Assembly: GCF_022170825.1 (NCBI RefSeq)
Contig: NZ_CP081878.1
Coordinates: 150,001 to 214,000 of the forward strand
Length of the DNA stretch: 64,000 nucleotides
Direction: 5' to 3'
Origin: Exiguobacterium acetylicum
GTDB taxonomy: Bacteria > Bacillota > Bacilli > Exiguobacteriales > Exiguobacteriaceae
The position numbers were made by a program, and so were the translations under genes. The notes under the pieces were generated by a model that saw only the letters and a program-made list of their open reading frames with translations, searched no databases and was not told the DNA's origin. This document shows, one piece after another, positions 33,159 to 42,231 of the stretch. How positions within the stretch are numbered: position 1 is the stretch's first letter; each line of letters begins with the position of its first letter.

Positions 33159-34008
33159 AGAAGAGAGACTCTACACCAATGAAGCTAAGACGCAAGTACA
33201 TGTAGATGACACCTGCTGTCAAAATAGGGTGACGTCCATATTTCTTTAAATTTGCCTGATGATAAAGAACCGGACGGAAGAAATACCAACGTCGTAAGGC
33301 TTTCATGAAGCCCCCCTGTTCAGCGTCAAGCGTCGCAGGCATCACGTCAAAGTAATAGCGTTTTTTTCGAAGCAGGTCGTTTAATTCGACCTGCTTTTCG
33401 TTATGACGCACATGTGTAAAAGTGGCACGACGGATGATTCCACCTTGTTCCAAGTAACGAATCGTCGGCTGTGTCTCTTCGAAACTGATTTGTGTCGGAT
33501 TGATTTCACCTGAAGCGATGTACGCCTCGAGCCGCCAAAAGCGTGCGGCTTCCATCGTATGTGTATCAAGCTGGTCACTCGGAACATTGAACAGATTGCG
33601 TTCAAAGACTTTTACCTGACTAAAGTAATTCGCATAATCACTGTATGCAAGTTCAGGTATGACGAGGGCACCCACTTCCGGATGAGCATCGAGATAGAGC
33701 AGACAACTCTTTAGGAGTTGATCTTCGAGGACCATATCCGAATCGATGATGTATAGGTACTGCACGCCAAATTGCTTGAGGCGATCAATTGCTGTCTTGC
33801 GGGCAATCCCTCGTTCCCCGTGTGGCAAGGCAAGCACTTCAAAACGTTCGTCCCTGTCTGTCAGTCGCCGCATCGTCTCAACGGTTGTATCCGTTGAGCC
33901 GTCATCTGCGATGACGCAGAAGAATGGAGCCTGTTGGTTTTTTAGAGAACGGATTGTTTCGGTAATGATGGCTTCGTTTTCATAAGTCGACATCGCGATT
34001 CCGATCAT
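33142..34008 (-). CDS. Glycosyltransferase family 2
   Basis: 288 residues; ATG 34008 behind GGAGGATTATTC, overlapping the stop of the upstream GT4 gene (ATGA). GT-A fold motifs are visible: MSTYENEAIITETIRSLKNQ at the N-terminus, VIADDGSTD (about residues 31-39), the DXD-type IIDSDMVLED near 88-97, and a WRLEAY segment where the acceptor loop lies. No membrane helices. It probably adds a sugar to a lipid-linked intermediate on the cytoplasmic side; donor unknown. Confidence 0.85.
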   Translation of the reverse strand: MIGIAMSTYENEAIITETIRSLKNQQAPFFCVIADDGSTDTTVETMRRLTDRDERFEVLALPHGERGIARKTAIDRLKQFGVQYLYIIDSDMVLEDQLLKSCLLYLDAHPEVGALVIPELAYSDYANYFSQVKVFERNLFNVPSDQLDTHTMEAARFWRLEAYIASGEINPTQISFEETQPTIRYLEQGGIIRRATFTHVRHNEKQVELNDLLRKKRYYFDVMPATLDAEQGGFMKALRRWYFFRPVLYHQANLKKYGRHPILTAGVIYMYLRLSFIGVESLFFKRVS

Positions 34009-35144
34009 GAATAATCCTCCTTCAGTGCAACGGGTAATAGTTCCTGTTCTAACCATCGGCGGAAAGCCTGACCTGTATGGTCCCAGTGTAAGGTTTGCGC
34101 AAACCGATGGCCGGCTAATCGAATCGTTTCATATTCTTCCGGATCACGTAAGCAAGCGCGCATCTCAGCAGCGAGTGCACCGGGTGTCTGATTTTTTGCC
34201 ATATAACCGGTCATCCCGTACTGGACAGCGTCGCGTAATCCCGGAGCATCATAGACGATGGTTGGGGTTCCGACAGCAGCAGCTTCGCTGACCGTCAGCC
34301 CCCAACCCTCTCGTTTTGAAGGGAAGAGGAGAGCGGTAGCACGACTCATCCGTTCAAGTTTTTCTTCTTCACTGACGAAGCCAAAATAGATGATCGACTC
34401 ACGCATCTCTTCTGGAACAAGGGGATCGAGCTGCTGGGCGATATACTCCTCATCCTTTTTCCCGATGACCCAGAAACGGGCATCTGCATATTCCCGTTTC
34501 AGCATGACGAACGCTTGAAGCGCATCATTGATGCCTTTATAAGCAGACATACGTCCTACATATAAAAATGTCGGGTGTTCTTCCTTTGATTTCCAGTCGG
34601 CTTCTTGCCATGGCGTAAAGGAAAGACCTTCCGGTAAAATCGTCACATTATCTTTCGAAAAACCAACAGCAAGCAGGTCGTCTGCAGTGGATTGACTGAC
34701 GGTCAAAGCGCGTCCGGTCCGGTAAAGTTGCAGACGCGGCGTCTCCGTCCATTCACCGACATAGGAGAAGGGTGGGCGAACATTGATTTGCCAAATTTCG
34801 CGTGTCAACTGATGAATGAAAAGGGCACGTTTTGACTGCGGTACATAGAGCGGCGTAAAGAAGTGATGCGTATTCATCTGATCGACAACGAGATCGATCG
34901 TTGCGGCATGGGACTGATAATAAGAAAAAGCGTAGGGAACGATTGATAACGATGTGCCTTTACGGATGTAAGTGATACCGTCGAGGTATTCGACATCGTG
35001 CCCGCCGTCAAAAGCAGGCGAGAGGTGCGTAATATCGTAGTCGTCGCTAACACGACGTAACATTTCATGGGTGAAGACCTCTGCACCACCAGCTTTCGGA
35101 TGTTTGATATCCCGCCAAGATAAAAAAAGTAAATGGGGTTTCAT
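34005..35144 (-). CDS. Glycosyltransferase family 4
   Basis: 379 residues with a GT-B fold: N-terminal SWRDIKHPKAGGAEVFTHEMLRRV and C-terminal donor domain PTFLYVGRMSAYKGINDALQAF, FGFVSEEEKLERMSRATALLFPSKREGWGLTVSEAAAVGTPTIVYDAPGLRDAV, including the conserved E(X7)E-type nucleotide-sugar site. GDP-mannose is a plausible donor given manA and manC nearby but is not shown. The gene starts one base after the stop of the flippase-like gene, so it belongs to the flippase-GT4-GT2 operon. Confidence 0.88.
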   Translation of the reverse strand: MKPHLLFLSWRDIKHPKAGGAEVFTHEMLRRVSDDYDITHLSPAFDGGHDVEYLDGITYIRKGTSLSIVPYAFSYYQSHAATIDLVVDQMNTHHFFTPLYVPQSKRALFIHQLTREIWQINVRPPFSYVGEWTETPRLQLYRTGRALTVSQSTADDLLAVGFSKDNVTILPEGLSFTPWQEADWKSKEEHPTFLYVGRMSAYKGINDALQAFVMLKREYADARFWVIGKKDEEYIAQQLDPLVPEEMRESIIYFGFVSEEEKLERMSRATALLFPSKREGWGLTVSEAAAVGTPTIVYDAPGLRDAVQYGMTGYMAKNQTPGALAAEMRACLRDPEEYETIRLAGHRFAQTLHWDHTGQAFRRWLEQELLPVALKEDYS

Positions 35145-35145
35145 G

Positions 35146-36324
35146 TTATACCTCCTTCACTGAATTCGGGTGTCGTGGCAAGGTGAAGCGTAATACGATA
35201 GCGCTGACTAAGAAAACGGTCGCCTGCGCAAGTAACCATACTTCAATCGTTGAGTGCATCGTCGTTAGTGCGATGGCGAACAGAATGAGAATCAGCCAAT
35301 AACCTTTTAGATAACCGGTTCGATGAAGCGAAAACTGAACAAGGGCTTCATACTGAATCAGGGTAATACCGGCATAGACAAAAACCATATATTTGATGTA
35401 ATGTGCTGCCGCTTCATAACCATCACCGAACAGTAGAGGGATCAGATATGGCACGATCGTCCAGTAGATGAGAACGGCAAGAATGAGTCCACTCAGGAGA
35501 AGACTGTAAAATCGACGTTCCCAAAGGTGGAACGAGTCCTCTTGGCTCTTTTGGCTTAGGCGTGGCAACAACAACTGTGCCAAGGAGAGTGCGACGAACA
35601 ATAAGAGTTGACCAAACCGTAAGGCGACAGAATAGTCTCCTGCTAGCTGTGGAAAGTAGCGTGTGACAAGCAGACTATCAAGTGTGAAGAACAAGGTCAT
35701 GACGACCTGTGTATGAATCATGTGGATAAGTCCGCTAGCTTCCATTTGTCCTTTGCTGACTGGAAAGGAAACTTGCGTAAGACTTAACAGATAGGATGCG
35801 ATCATGCCGAGTAGAATGAAAATAAGGGCATACGTAACGTTCGTCTGTTGGATTAAGAGCCAGGTGGCTAAGACTTTGACGACGGATTCGATGTAATAAG
35901 AGAGGTTGAGTGCATAAAAGCGTTCTGTTGCTTGTAACACACCACGGCGAAAGGACAAAAGAATGTGGAAACCGACAATAAAGTAAACAATCAGAAGGTT
36001 TATTTTGGTAAATGGCAGGAAATAGGGTAATGCATAAAGTAAAATAAGTAAGATAGATCCTGTAATCGCTAAAATGCGTATACTGAGATTTTTGTAATTA
36101 TTCGTTTTTTGTTGACTGTAGTCCCGGGTGACGGTCCATTGTAAGGCGCTGCCGATGATCAGTAGTAGACCTAAGAAAGCCAGGTAAGCATTGAGCAATC
36201 CGTAAACAGCACTAGAAAGTTCGCGAGCCAACAATAAGTGATAGGCATAGTTGACGAGATTCAGTGCCACATCAAGAATCGGAAAAATCAAGAGGACAGC
36301 ATGTCGTTGGATAAAGCTTGTCAT
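35146..36324 (-). CDS. Wzx-like polysaccharide flippase family membrane protein
   Basis: 392 residues; ATG 36324 after GGGAGGTGTATTG. About 12 hydrophobic helices span the chain (for example FPILDVALNLVNYAYHLLLARELSS, YGLLNAYLAFLGLLLIIGSALQW, VALRFGQLLLFVALSLAQLLLPRLSQ), the pattern of the MOP/oligosaccharide flippase family. It probably flips a lipid-linked glycan built by the two glycosyltransferases encoded after it. It is the promoter-proximal gene of that operon and divergent from the next GT2 gene. Confidence 0.82.
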   Translation of the reverse strand: MTSFIQRHAVLLIFPILDVALNLVNYAYHLLLARELSSAVYGLLNAYLAFLGLLLIIGSALQWTVTRDYSQQKTNNYKNLSIRILAITGSILLILLYALPYFLPFTKINLLIVYFIVGFHILLSFRRGVLQATERFYALNLSYYIESVVKVLATWLLIQQTNVTYALIFILLGMIASYLLSLTQVSFPVSKGQMEASGLIHMIHTQVVMTLFFTLDSLLVTRYFPQLAGDYSVALRFGQLLLFVALSLAQLLLPRLSQKSQEDSFHLWERRFYSLLLSGLILAVLIYWTIVPYLIPLLFGDGYEAAAHYIKYMVFVYAGITLIQYEALVQFSLHRTGYLKGYWLILILFAIALTTMHSTIEVWLLAQATVFLVSAIVLRFTLPRHPNSVKEV

Positions 36325-36373
36325 CAATACACCTCCCACTAGTCAGAGTTGTTTCATGGAAAGGATGAGCCTT

Positions 36374-37546
36374 ATGAGTCAAGAATACATTGCTGTGTTC
36401 ACTGATCATTTTCGTCAGATTCCTTACGAATCACTGATTTCCTATTATCCTGTTCTATTTTATACACAACCAGGGAAATGTCCTGCTTCTTTCCAACAAA
36501 TTGCCATTACAGAAATCAAAGAAGCGGAAACGCATGAAATATTATTGTATATCGTTGATTATGAAACACGTGAAGATGAGCTAGCCATCGCCAATCAGAT
36601 TCGTGCGACACGACCCCGATCAAAGATTCTGATGGTCAAGGAAGCAATTCGACGAAAAGGTGATTTTCCATATCATTTGGTCCAAGGTGATGGTATGTTG
36701 CGCCTGTTTTCCTATCGTCCGGCTTACCCAAATGAATTATTTGCTGAAATCCAGCATATTATCCATCCTGAATATCCCATTTTAAAGGATACTATAGCCT
36801 TTATATTGCCAATATTTAACGAAGAGAAACGTTTTAATTATGTAAAAGATTTTCTGGAATCGCTCGCGACCTTCATCAGCGAAGATTACATTCACGCCTC
36901 GATCAACTTCTTTGATGACGCGTCATCTGATCGATCTAAGGCACTCTTACAGGAGTACCGTTCGATCGTCATGGAAGCGACGGATACTTTATTCACCGTC
37001 GGTTATCTCGAAGTCCATCAAGTCGAACAAAATACACGGAAAGCCGGTTTATTCATCGAAGGGATGAAAAACATCTCAAGTGATTATTATGTTTTCGTCG
37101 ATGCGGACAATTCGTTTCGGATCGAAGATATCGCCCGTCTGTTGACGATTGCCCAGGAAGGGTATTATGACATCGTCGTCGGAACGAAGGATTTGACGAT
37201 TGAAGACCGGGGTGCCGTCCGTCGTTTCATGAGCTTCGGTAAACGCAATCTGACGCGCTTCTTTTTACCAAAAGGTGTGACCGATTCGCAGACCGGTTTA
37301 AAGATCATCAACCGACGTGTCGTTCATCGTCTGTTGCCTTATCTGCACGTCGAGAGCGGTCTCGCGATTGATTTGGAGTTGATGTATGCAGCAAAAAAAG
37401 AGCGCTTGCGGGTGTACCAACAACCCGTAACTTGTATCGAACGCGAAGGATCACACGTCAATCTCGTAAAGGATTCGATTGCGTTCTTGCAGACGATGTT
37501 TAGCTTATACAAGCGTCATCGGAAAGAAGAAGTACCGGTGAAATGA
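36374..37546 (+). CDS. Dolichyl-phosphate-mannose-synthase-like GT2 with an extra N-terminal domain
   Basis: 390 residues; ATG 36374 ten bases after AAGG; ATG 36356 upstream lacks a ribosome site. Residues from about 137 form a GT2 domain: IAFILPIFNEEKRFNYV, INFFDDASSDRS, YVFVDADNSFRIEDIARLL (DXD) and YDIVVGTKD...RRFMSFGKRNLTRFFLPKGVTDSQTGLKIINRR, the text of polyprenyl-phosphate sugar synthases such as DPM1. No C-terminal membrane helices follow. The first 130 residues alternate strands and helices (EILLYIVDYETREDELAIANQIRATRPRSKILMVKEA) somewhat like a degenerate receiver domain. Likely product: polyprenyl-phosphate-hexose, perhaps mannose. Confidence 0.82.
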   Translation: MSQEYIAVFTDHFRQIPYESLISYYPVLFYTQPGKCPASFQQIAITEIKEAETHEILLYIVDYETREDELAIANQIRATRPRSKILMVKEAIRRKGDFPYHLVQGDGMLRLFSYRPAYPNELFAEIQHIIHPEYPILKDTIAFILPIFNEEKRFNYVKDFLESLATFISEDYIHASINFFDDASSDRSKALLQEYRSIVMEATDTLFTVGYLEVHQVEQNTRKAGLFIEGMKNISSDYYVFVDADNSFRIEDIARLLTIAQEGYYDIVVGTKDLTIEDRGAVRRFMSFGKRNLTRFFLPKGVTDSQTGLKIINRRVVHRLLPYLHVESGLAIDLELMYAAKKERLRVYQQPVTCIEREGSHVNLVKDSIAFLQTMFSLYKRHRKEEVPVK

Positions 37547-37585
37547 AATAAGGACAACGGGAATTAATTCCCGTTGTCCTTATTT
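37546..37585. terminator. Bidirectional terminator, perfect 40-base palindrome
   Basis: Arms of 20 bases each (37546-37565 and 37566-37585) pair fully; it overlaps the stop codon of the GT2 gene and serves the convergent giant gene. Confidence 0.88.
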
Positions 37586-37600
37586 CGTTGTATCGATGGA

Positions 37601-40600
37601 TTATTTCTTCTTCGCACGTCGCAAGCGAGGCACGCGTTTTTTGACGAAGGATGCAACGCGCGACTGCATCGCAATACCGCGCTTGCCTGTCATGAAGTAA
37701 ATCACTAAGATACTAATCGGTAAAGCCAGTACTAGAATGACGAGACCCGAATAATAGATCGGACGGAGGACGACGGATACGTGTGCCGTTTTCTCGTTTG
37801 AGCGGTACAACTGACTGACACCATTTAAAGCAGTATTTCCACGCATCACTTCTTCTTTTGTCTGTAACTCGAATAGTGGCGTCGGTGAATCATTGACTGT
37901 GAAGCGTCCGAGTGCGGCATCGCTTGTTATATCCCGTCCCATCTGTGAGGCGTCCACGTTAAGTGCACGGGCAGCTTCTGTCGAGAACAACGTTTCACTT
38001 TGTTCCGAGAGAACCAACTGGTCAACCAAGATCAGTTGATCGTATGGTAACACTTCAAGATTCTTCAGACGCAATTGACCAGCTTTTTTCTCATTCCCAC
38101 GCGTCCAGATGTGTAGTTGCATCCGCACGGTCTTCTTCGGTGGAGTGACGATCTGCTCATAGTGATTCCACTGCTTTTTCTTCTTTTCCTCGACTTCATT
38201 AATGAAGTCCGTCCCAATGACACGATCATCTTCATCCAAGTAATAGACTTTAAGATGCCGCTGACGAACGTTCTTACTGACGGCGTCGAATTGAATCAAA
38301 TATTCGTGACTCGGTTTCACCTTCATTTTTTGCGAGGCATAAATGTACCAGTCACACGAACATGTCGGTTCATAATCAATCGTGTAGCCGTCTTCTGTTT
38401 CACTTGCGTCAAACATATCGTCCGTGATCGAGACACATGTCGCACAATTCGCTGCCGCCTCGGGAGCAGCGAGCGCTTTATCGGTCACGATCTCGCTCGG
38501 ATCAAACTTGTGTAGATCTTTCCAATCGACGAGTGACGGCACCTTACTCGCATAGGATAGTTCGACTTGATAGCTTCCCTTCTCGAGTGGGATATCGGAC
38601 AACTTCACATCGTATAACGTTTGATAGACATCATTCAATTCCATCATTCGGTATGGGAACGCTAGATGCAACGGATCGTATGTGACCGTCTGATCACCGA
38701 TCTGCTCTTGATGTTTTTGACCCTTTAGAATATCGGCACGGGACAAGGAGCGTTCGAAGACGATCTGTTTACCGTCTCGAATTTTGACGGTGACCTGACC
38801 ATCGCTTCCTGGTGGTGGGGTCAACATCAATTGAAGTTGATAGTTCGTCGCTTCTCGAATATCGATCGAACGCTGTAAACGTCCACGTTGCGCAGCGATT
38901 CCTTTCCCAAAGCTCAGTCCAGGATAGTTTCGCTCCGACTGCAAGTGTCCCGTGTAATCAAATCCGGTCTCTGCCTCGAGTACCATCAAGGTTTTCGTGA
39001 AAGCGAGCGTATCATCAACCCGTTTTCGTAAAGTGGTCAACTTTTCTTCCGGAATCAGGACGATATTTTGGATGGCATTGAACCCTTCCGTATTCGTGAC
39101 ACTGAGCGTCGCAGGACCGGTCGGTGTCGTGAACGAACCGAGTGGCACCCAAGCGAGTTTAGCACCGGATTGTTGTTGCGTTGGGATCGTTACACCTCGT
39201 TTATTGAATGTCAGATCGAGCTGACCCCCTTTTTGATTCAACAGCACGCGGGCAAAACCAGCGTAGCGACCAGCAGGTAAATCTTTCGTCATCGTAAACG
39301 TGTTCGGAATCATATAATCCTCATAGCTAAAGATTTTAATGTCATGAACCCACCAGTACGTTTTTCGCTCAGGGCGTTGGAAGCTGAGTAGATCGATCCG
39401 CATCGTCTTTGCGTTCCGCGGTGTGACATATTCACCTTGCAAGTGAATCGCATCGACATCACCAGAATCACGTGGAGCGACGACATACGTTTGATTCAGT
39501 TCACGATCCTTTTCATCAAAGAACCGGACTTTGATATGCAAGCGGTCAACGCCACGACCACTCGCTGTAATATCGAAGCGATAGGCATTGTTCGGTCGTG
39601 CCGGTAACTTACCGGATTTCGCGACTTGCCAGATATATTTCGGATCACCTTCCGCGACTTCGGCGTGGAGGACCGGTAAGTCGTTATCTTTTGACATCGG
39701 ATTCGGGGACAAGTCGACGATGTCCGGATTATCGGCTTTAAAGAACGTCTCATCCTCAAGCATCGAGTTAAAGGAAGCGACCTGTTTCGCCTTTAGTCCG
39801 TCTAATTTGTAGACGGGTGCGTCAATCCGGGCGGAAGCAAACGATAAACCGATGCCGTCCCCAAAATTGAGATCGAACGATGGATTCGTCATACCTTGCG
39901 TCCGTAAATACCAGCGCCAGTCATTATTTCGAAGGAACGTCTTACCCCAGTTCAGGAAAGCATTCGCTGAATCGATCGCTTCGAACGGTTTCCAGTAGTA
40001 TTCTTCTGGCACCTGACTGAGCACAAGATCGTTTTCTTCGATCATTTCGACGATATCCCCCTGTTTCATCCAGGAGAGACTGTTCTGATGGGCTTGTGTC
40101 GCATACAAGATCGATTGACGACCGAGATCGTATCCATCCAGTGTCGGATAACTGATTGAGCGTTCGAGTCCATACGGTGTCAAAATCAATTGTGGAACGG
40201 TTCGAGTATCGAGCGGTGCAATCAAGTCGAATAAGGTGAATAAGCCGATTTGCTTCGTTTGTACAAGATCACGTTGTTCCTGTAGAATCTTTAAATTGAA
40301 GTCTTGTCGATCTTTCATTCCCGTGTATTCATCGCGGTAAGCAAACTGTTTTAATCCGAACGCTTTCGCGATTTGTCCGGCTTGTTCCGACCGACCAGTA
40401 TCGAGTAGATACTGCATGAACGTCATCATATAACCGATCGTCGGGGAAGCACCTTCATGATGAAAGACGGTATCATGCGCTGACGTATAAACCTGAACGT
40501 CACCCGTTGCTTTGATTTCTCCACCCTTACGTGGATTTTGATTCCAGCGGGGAGTCGCGATACCGGTACTCGGTTGCGTCATCTCGTCCGCAATCGGGAA

Positions 40601-42049
40601 CTGCAACCATTTTCCATCGACTTCTTCTTGGATAGCAGTGTATTCCTTCGGTATTTTGACCGGATGATAAAAACCTTCCATATAGACAGTCCGGTAAGGA
40701 AGGAAAAAGCAGGCGACGACAATCAGCGTACCGAAGATCGAGACAATCCGGTACAGCTGTAAGGGAATTGTCCGGGACGCACGGATAAAGACGGCGTTTA
40801 ACCCGACGGCAAGCAACAAGCTATAACTGACCATCAATAGACCAACGAGTTTGTTCGGATCGCGGAACATCGCACCAATCAAAGGTGTCTTCGTCACGAA
40901 CAGGACAAACGCATCGGCAACTTGTTCATGTGTACCGGTCGCGAAGACGATCAGTGGAATCGCAAGCAAGCTGAAGAAGAGATGGATCGGTTGGCGATAC
41001 GCGACAATCGCTCCTATTAAGATGAGTAAAAGGGTAATGGCACCACCAATCCAAAACGTAAGCGGTAGTGTCGTCAAATCAAACATCGGCCACCAATAGC
41101 TCGTTAAAAATAAAACATTCGTCCAGCTCGAGTGCCGACTGAACAACATCAATGTATCAGAGACATTGATATTATGCTGTGAGGCTTGAGATCCGGTCAG
41201 AATCGAGCCGACGTACATCAAGAACCAATAACCATTGAACAGTAAAAAGATGATACCGAAGGCGCAGGTTGCCCGAACATAAAACCAGAGTAAGGAAGAC
41301 CAGACGCGTTCCTTGCGTCGTGTCCAACTCGTCTTTAGGAAAATTAATCCGACCATGATGCCCATGTAGATCAAGGAAAAGAAGAAGTAATGAATGCCAG
41401 CTGCCATGAAAGCGAAGACGATTGATAAACCAGTGATGTCAATCCATGTTCGTCGACTTAACCGATCAGAGAAGCGGAATCCGGGATCAAGCTGTTCACG
41501 AAACTTCGGGTCGAAAATGTTAAAAAACAACATCAAAGCGTACGGAAAGACAGAGTAGCCGCAAAGTAAATAAATATGCTGGATTCGCGTGATCACCCAG
41601 GGGTTTAAGGCATAAAACAAAGCGGCGATCGCGAAAGCAATTAGTGACAGGTAGGAAAAGTGTTTTGACACATACACGGAATGGAGACGTTTCGTAAGGG
41701 CAAACATCGATAGGGCAGAAATCGTCAACAGACCGATGATGAACGACTTGATCAAGACTGGTCCGGACGAGCCGAATAATAGACTTAATAAATAAAACGG
41801 TAAGATGTAGAGCAAGCGCGCGACGTTCAGAAGTGTCGTCGTACTCCAACGATTGTTCCAAGCGCCATAAATCTCTTCTAAGTAGCGATGAGAGGAAAGT
41901 CCGAATGACATATCACTGAACGTGACCATTCCAGAACGAAATAGTGGAAGACTATATACGAGAATGAATAGGAACATAGCCGATAATACGATGATATCCT
42001 TTCGATATATATGAGTAAAAGTCATGACGCGTTGACGTAAAGAAGACAT
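37601..42049 (-). CDS. Giant GT-C-like membrane protein with large extracytoplasmic region
   Basis: 1482 residues, by far the largest protein here. About 12 membrane helices occupy residues 18-470. The first outer loop carries FRSGMVTFSDMSFG, where GT-C enzymes keep a catalytic acidic residue, and LIGAMFRDPNKLVGLLMVSYSL resembles the DUF3367/AftD-type FR..KF segment. A soluble part of about 950 residues follows (beta-rich, carbohydrate-binding-like segments, and Cys pairs CATC and CSC), then one helix near 1445-1465 and a basic tail. It probably transfers sugars from a polyprenyl-phosphate donor outside the membrane; the neighbouring DPM1-like GT2 could supply that donor. Function is inference. 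Confidence 0.78.
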   Translation of the reverse strand: MSSLRQRVMTFTHIYRKDIIVLSAMFLFILVYSLPLFRSGMVTFSDMSFGLSSHRYLEEIYGAWNNRWSTTTLLNVARLLYILPFYLLSLLFGSSGPVLIKSFIIGLLTISALSMFALTKRLHSVYVSKHFSYLSLIAFAIAALFYALNPWVITRIQHIYLLCGYSVFPYALMLFFNIFDPKFREQLDPGFRFSDRLSRRTWIDITGLSIVFAFMAAGIHYFFFSLIYMGIMVGLIFLKTSWTRRKERVWSSLLWFYVRATCAFGIIFLLFNGYWFLMYVGSILTGSQASQHNINVSDTLMLFSRHSSWTNVLFLTSYWWPMFDLTTLPLTFWIGGAITLLLILIGAIVAYRQPIHLFFSLLAIPLIVFATGTHEQVADAFVLFVTKTPLIGAMFRDPNKLVGLLMVSYSLLLAVGLNAVFIRASRTIPLQLYRIVSIFGTLIVVACFFLPYRTVYMEGFYHPVKIPKEYTAIQEEVDGKWLQFPIADEMTQPSTGIATPRWNQNPRKGGEIKATGDVQVYTSAHDTVFHHEGASPTIGYMMTFMQYLLDTGRSEQAGQIAKAFGLKQFAYRDEYTGMKDRQDFNLKILQEQRDLVQTKQIGLFTLFDLIAPLDTRTVPQLILTPYGLERSISYPTLDGYDLGRQSILYATQAHQNSLSWMKQGDIVEMIEENDLVLSQVPEEYYWKPFEAIDSANAFLNWGKTFLRNNDWRWYLRTQGMTNPSFDLNFGDGIGLSFASARIDAPVYKLDGLKAKQVASFNSMLEDETFFKADNPDIVDLSPNPMSKDNDLPVLHAEVAEGDPKYIWQVAKSGKLPARPNNAYRFDITASGRGVDRLHIKVRFFDEKDRELNQTYVVAPRDSGDVDAIHLQGEYVTPRNAKTMRIDLLSFQRPERKTYWWVHDIKIFSYEDYMIPNTFTMTKDLPAGRYAGFARVLLNQKGGQLDLTFNKRGVTIPTQQQSGAKLAWVPLGSFTTPTGPATLSVTNTEGFNAIQNIVLIPEEKLTTLRKRVDDTLAFTKTLMVLEAETGFDYTGHLQSERNYPGLSFGKGIAAQRGRLQRSIDIREATNYQLQLMLTPPPGSDGQVTVKIRDGKQIVFERSLSRADILKGQKHQEQIGDQTVTYDPLHLAFPYRMMELNDVYQTLYDVKLSDIPLEKGSYQVELSYASKVPSLVDWKDLHKFDPSEIVTDKALAAPEAAANCATCVSITDDMFDASETEDGYTIDYEPTCSCDWYIYASQKMKVKPSHEYLIQFDAVSKNVRQRHLKVYYLDEDDRVIGTDFINEVEEKKKKQWNHYEQIVTPPKKTVRMQLHIWTRGNEKKAGQLRLKNLEVLPYDQLILVDQLVLSEQSETLFSTEAARALNVDASQMGRDITSDAALGRFTVNDSPTPLFELQTKEEVMRGNTALNGVSQLYRSNEKTAHVSVVLRPIYYSGLVILVLALPISILVIYFMTGKRGIAMQSRVASFVKKRVPRLRRAKKK

Positions 42050-42131
42050 CAGGTTGCTCCTTTCATGAAAATCCGTGCTGAACTTCTTCTCTATAGAGGA
42101 GTGATATTCCTAGAAATGGATGTACTTATTT

Positions 42132-42146
42132 TAGCAATAATTGCTA
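42132..42146. promoter_or_regulatory. 15-base palindrome upstream of the giant gene
   Basis: TAGCAATAATTGCTA is a perfect inverted repeat around a central A in the 182-bp divergent gap between the GT-C-like and metallopeptidase genes. Operator-like; protein unknown. The rest of the gap shows only weak promoter-like sequence. Confidence 0.35.
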
Positions 42147-42231
42147 GAGGGAACGTCCGTCGTGAGAAGGAGCATTACGGACGAATGCTTTCGGGTAAAG
42201 ACCTACAACGAAACGAGTAGGAGGAAAGCGC

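Noticed and set aside
38117-38515. A 132-codon frame opposite the giant gene
   Set aside because: It is antisense to an intact coding sequence with clear protein features; no start signals.
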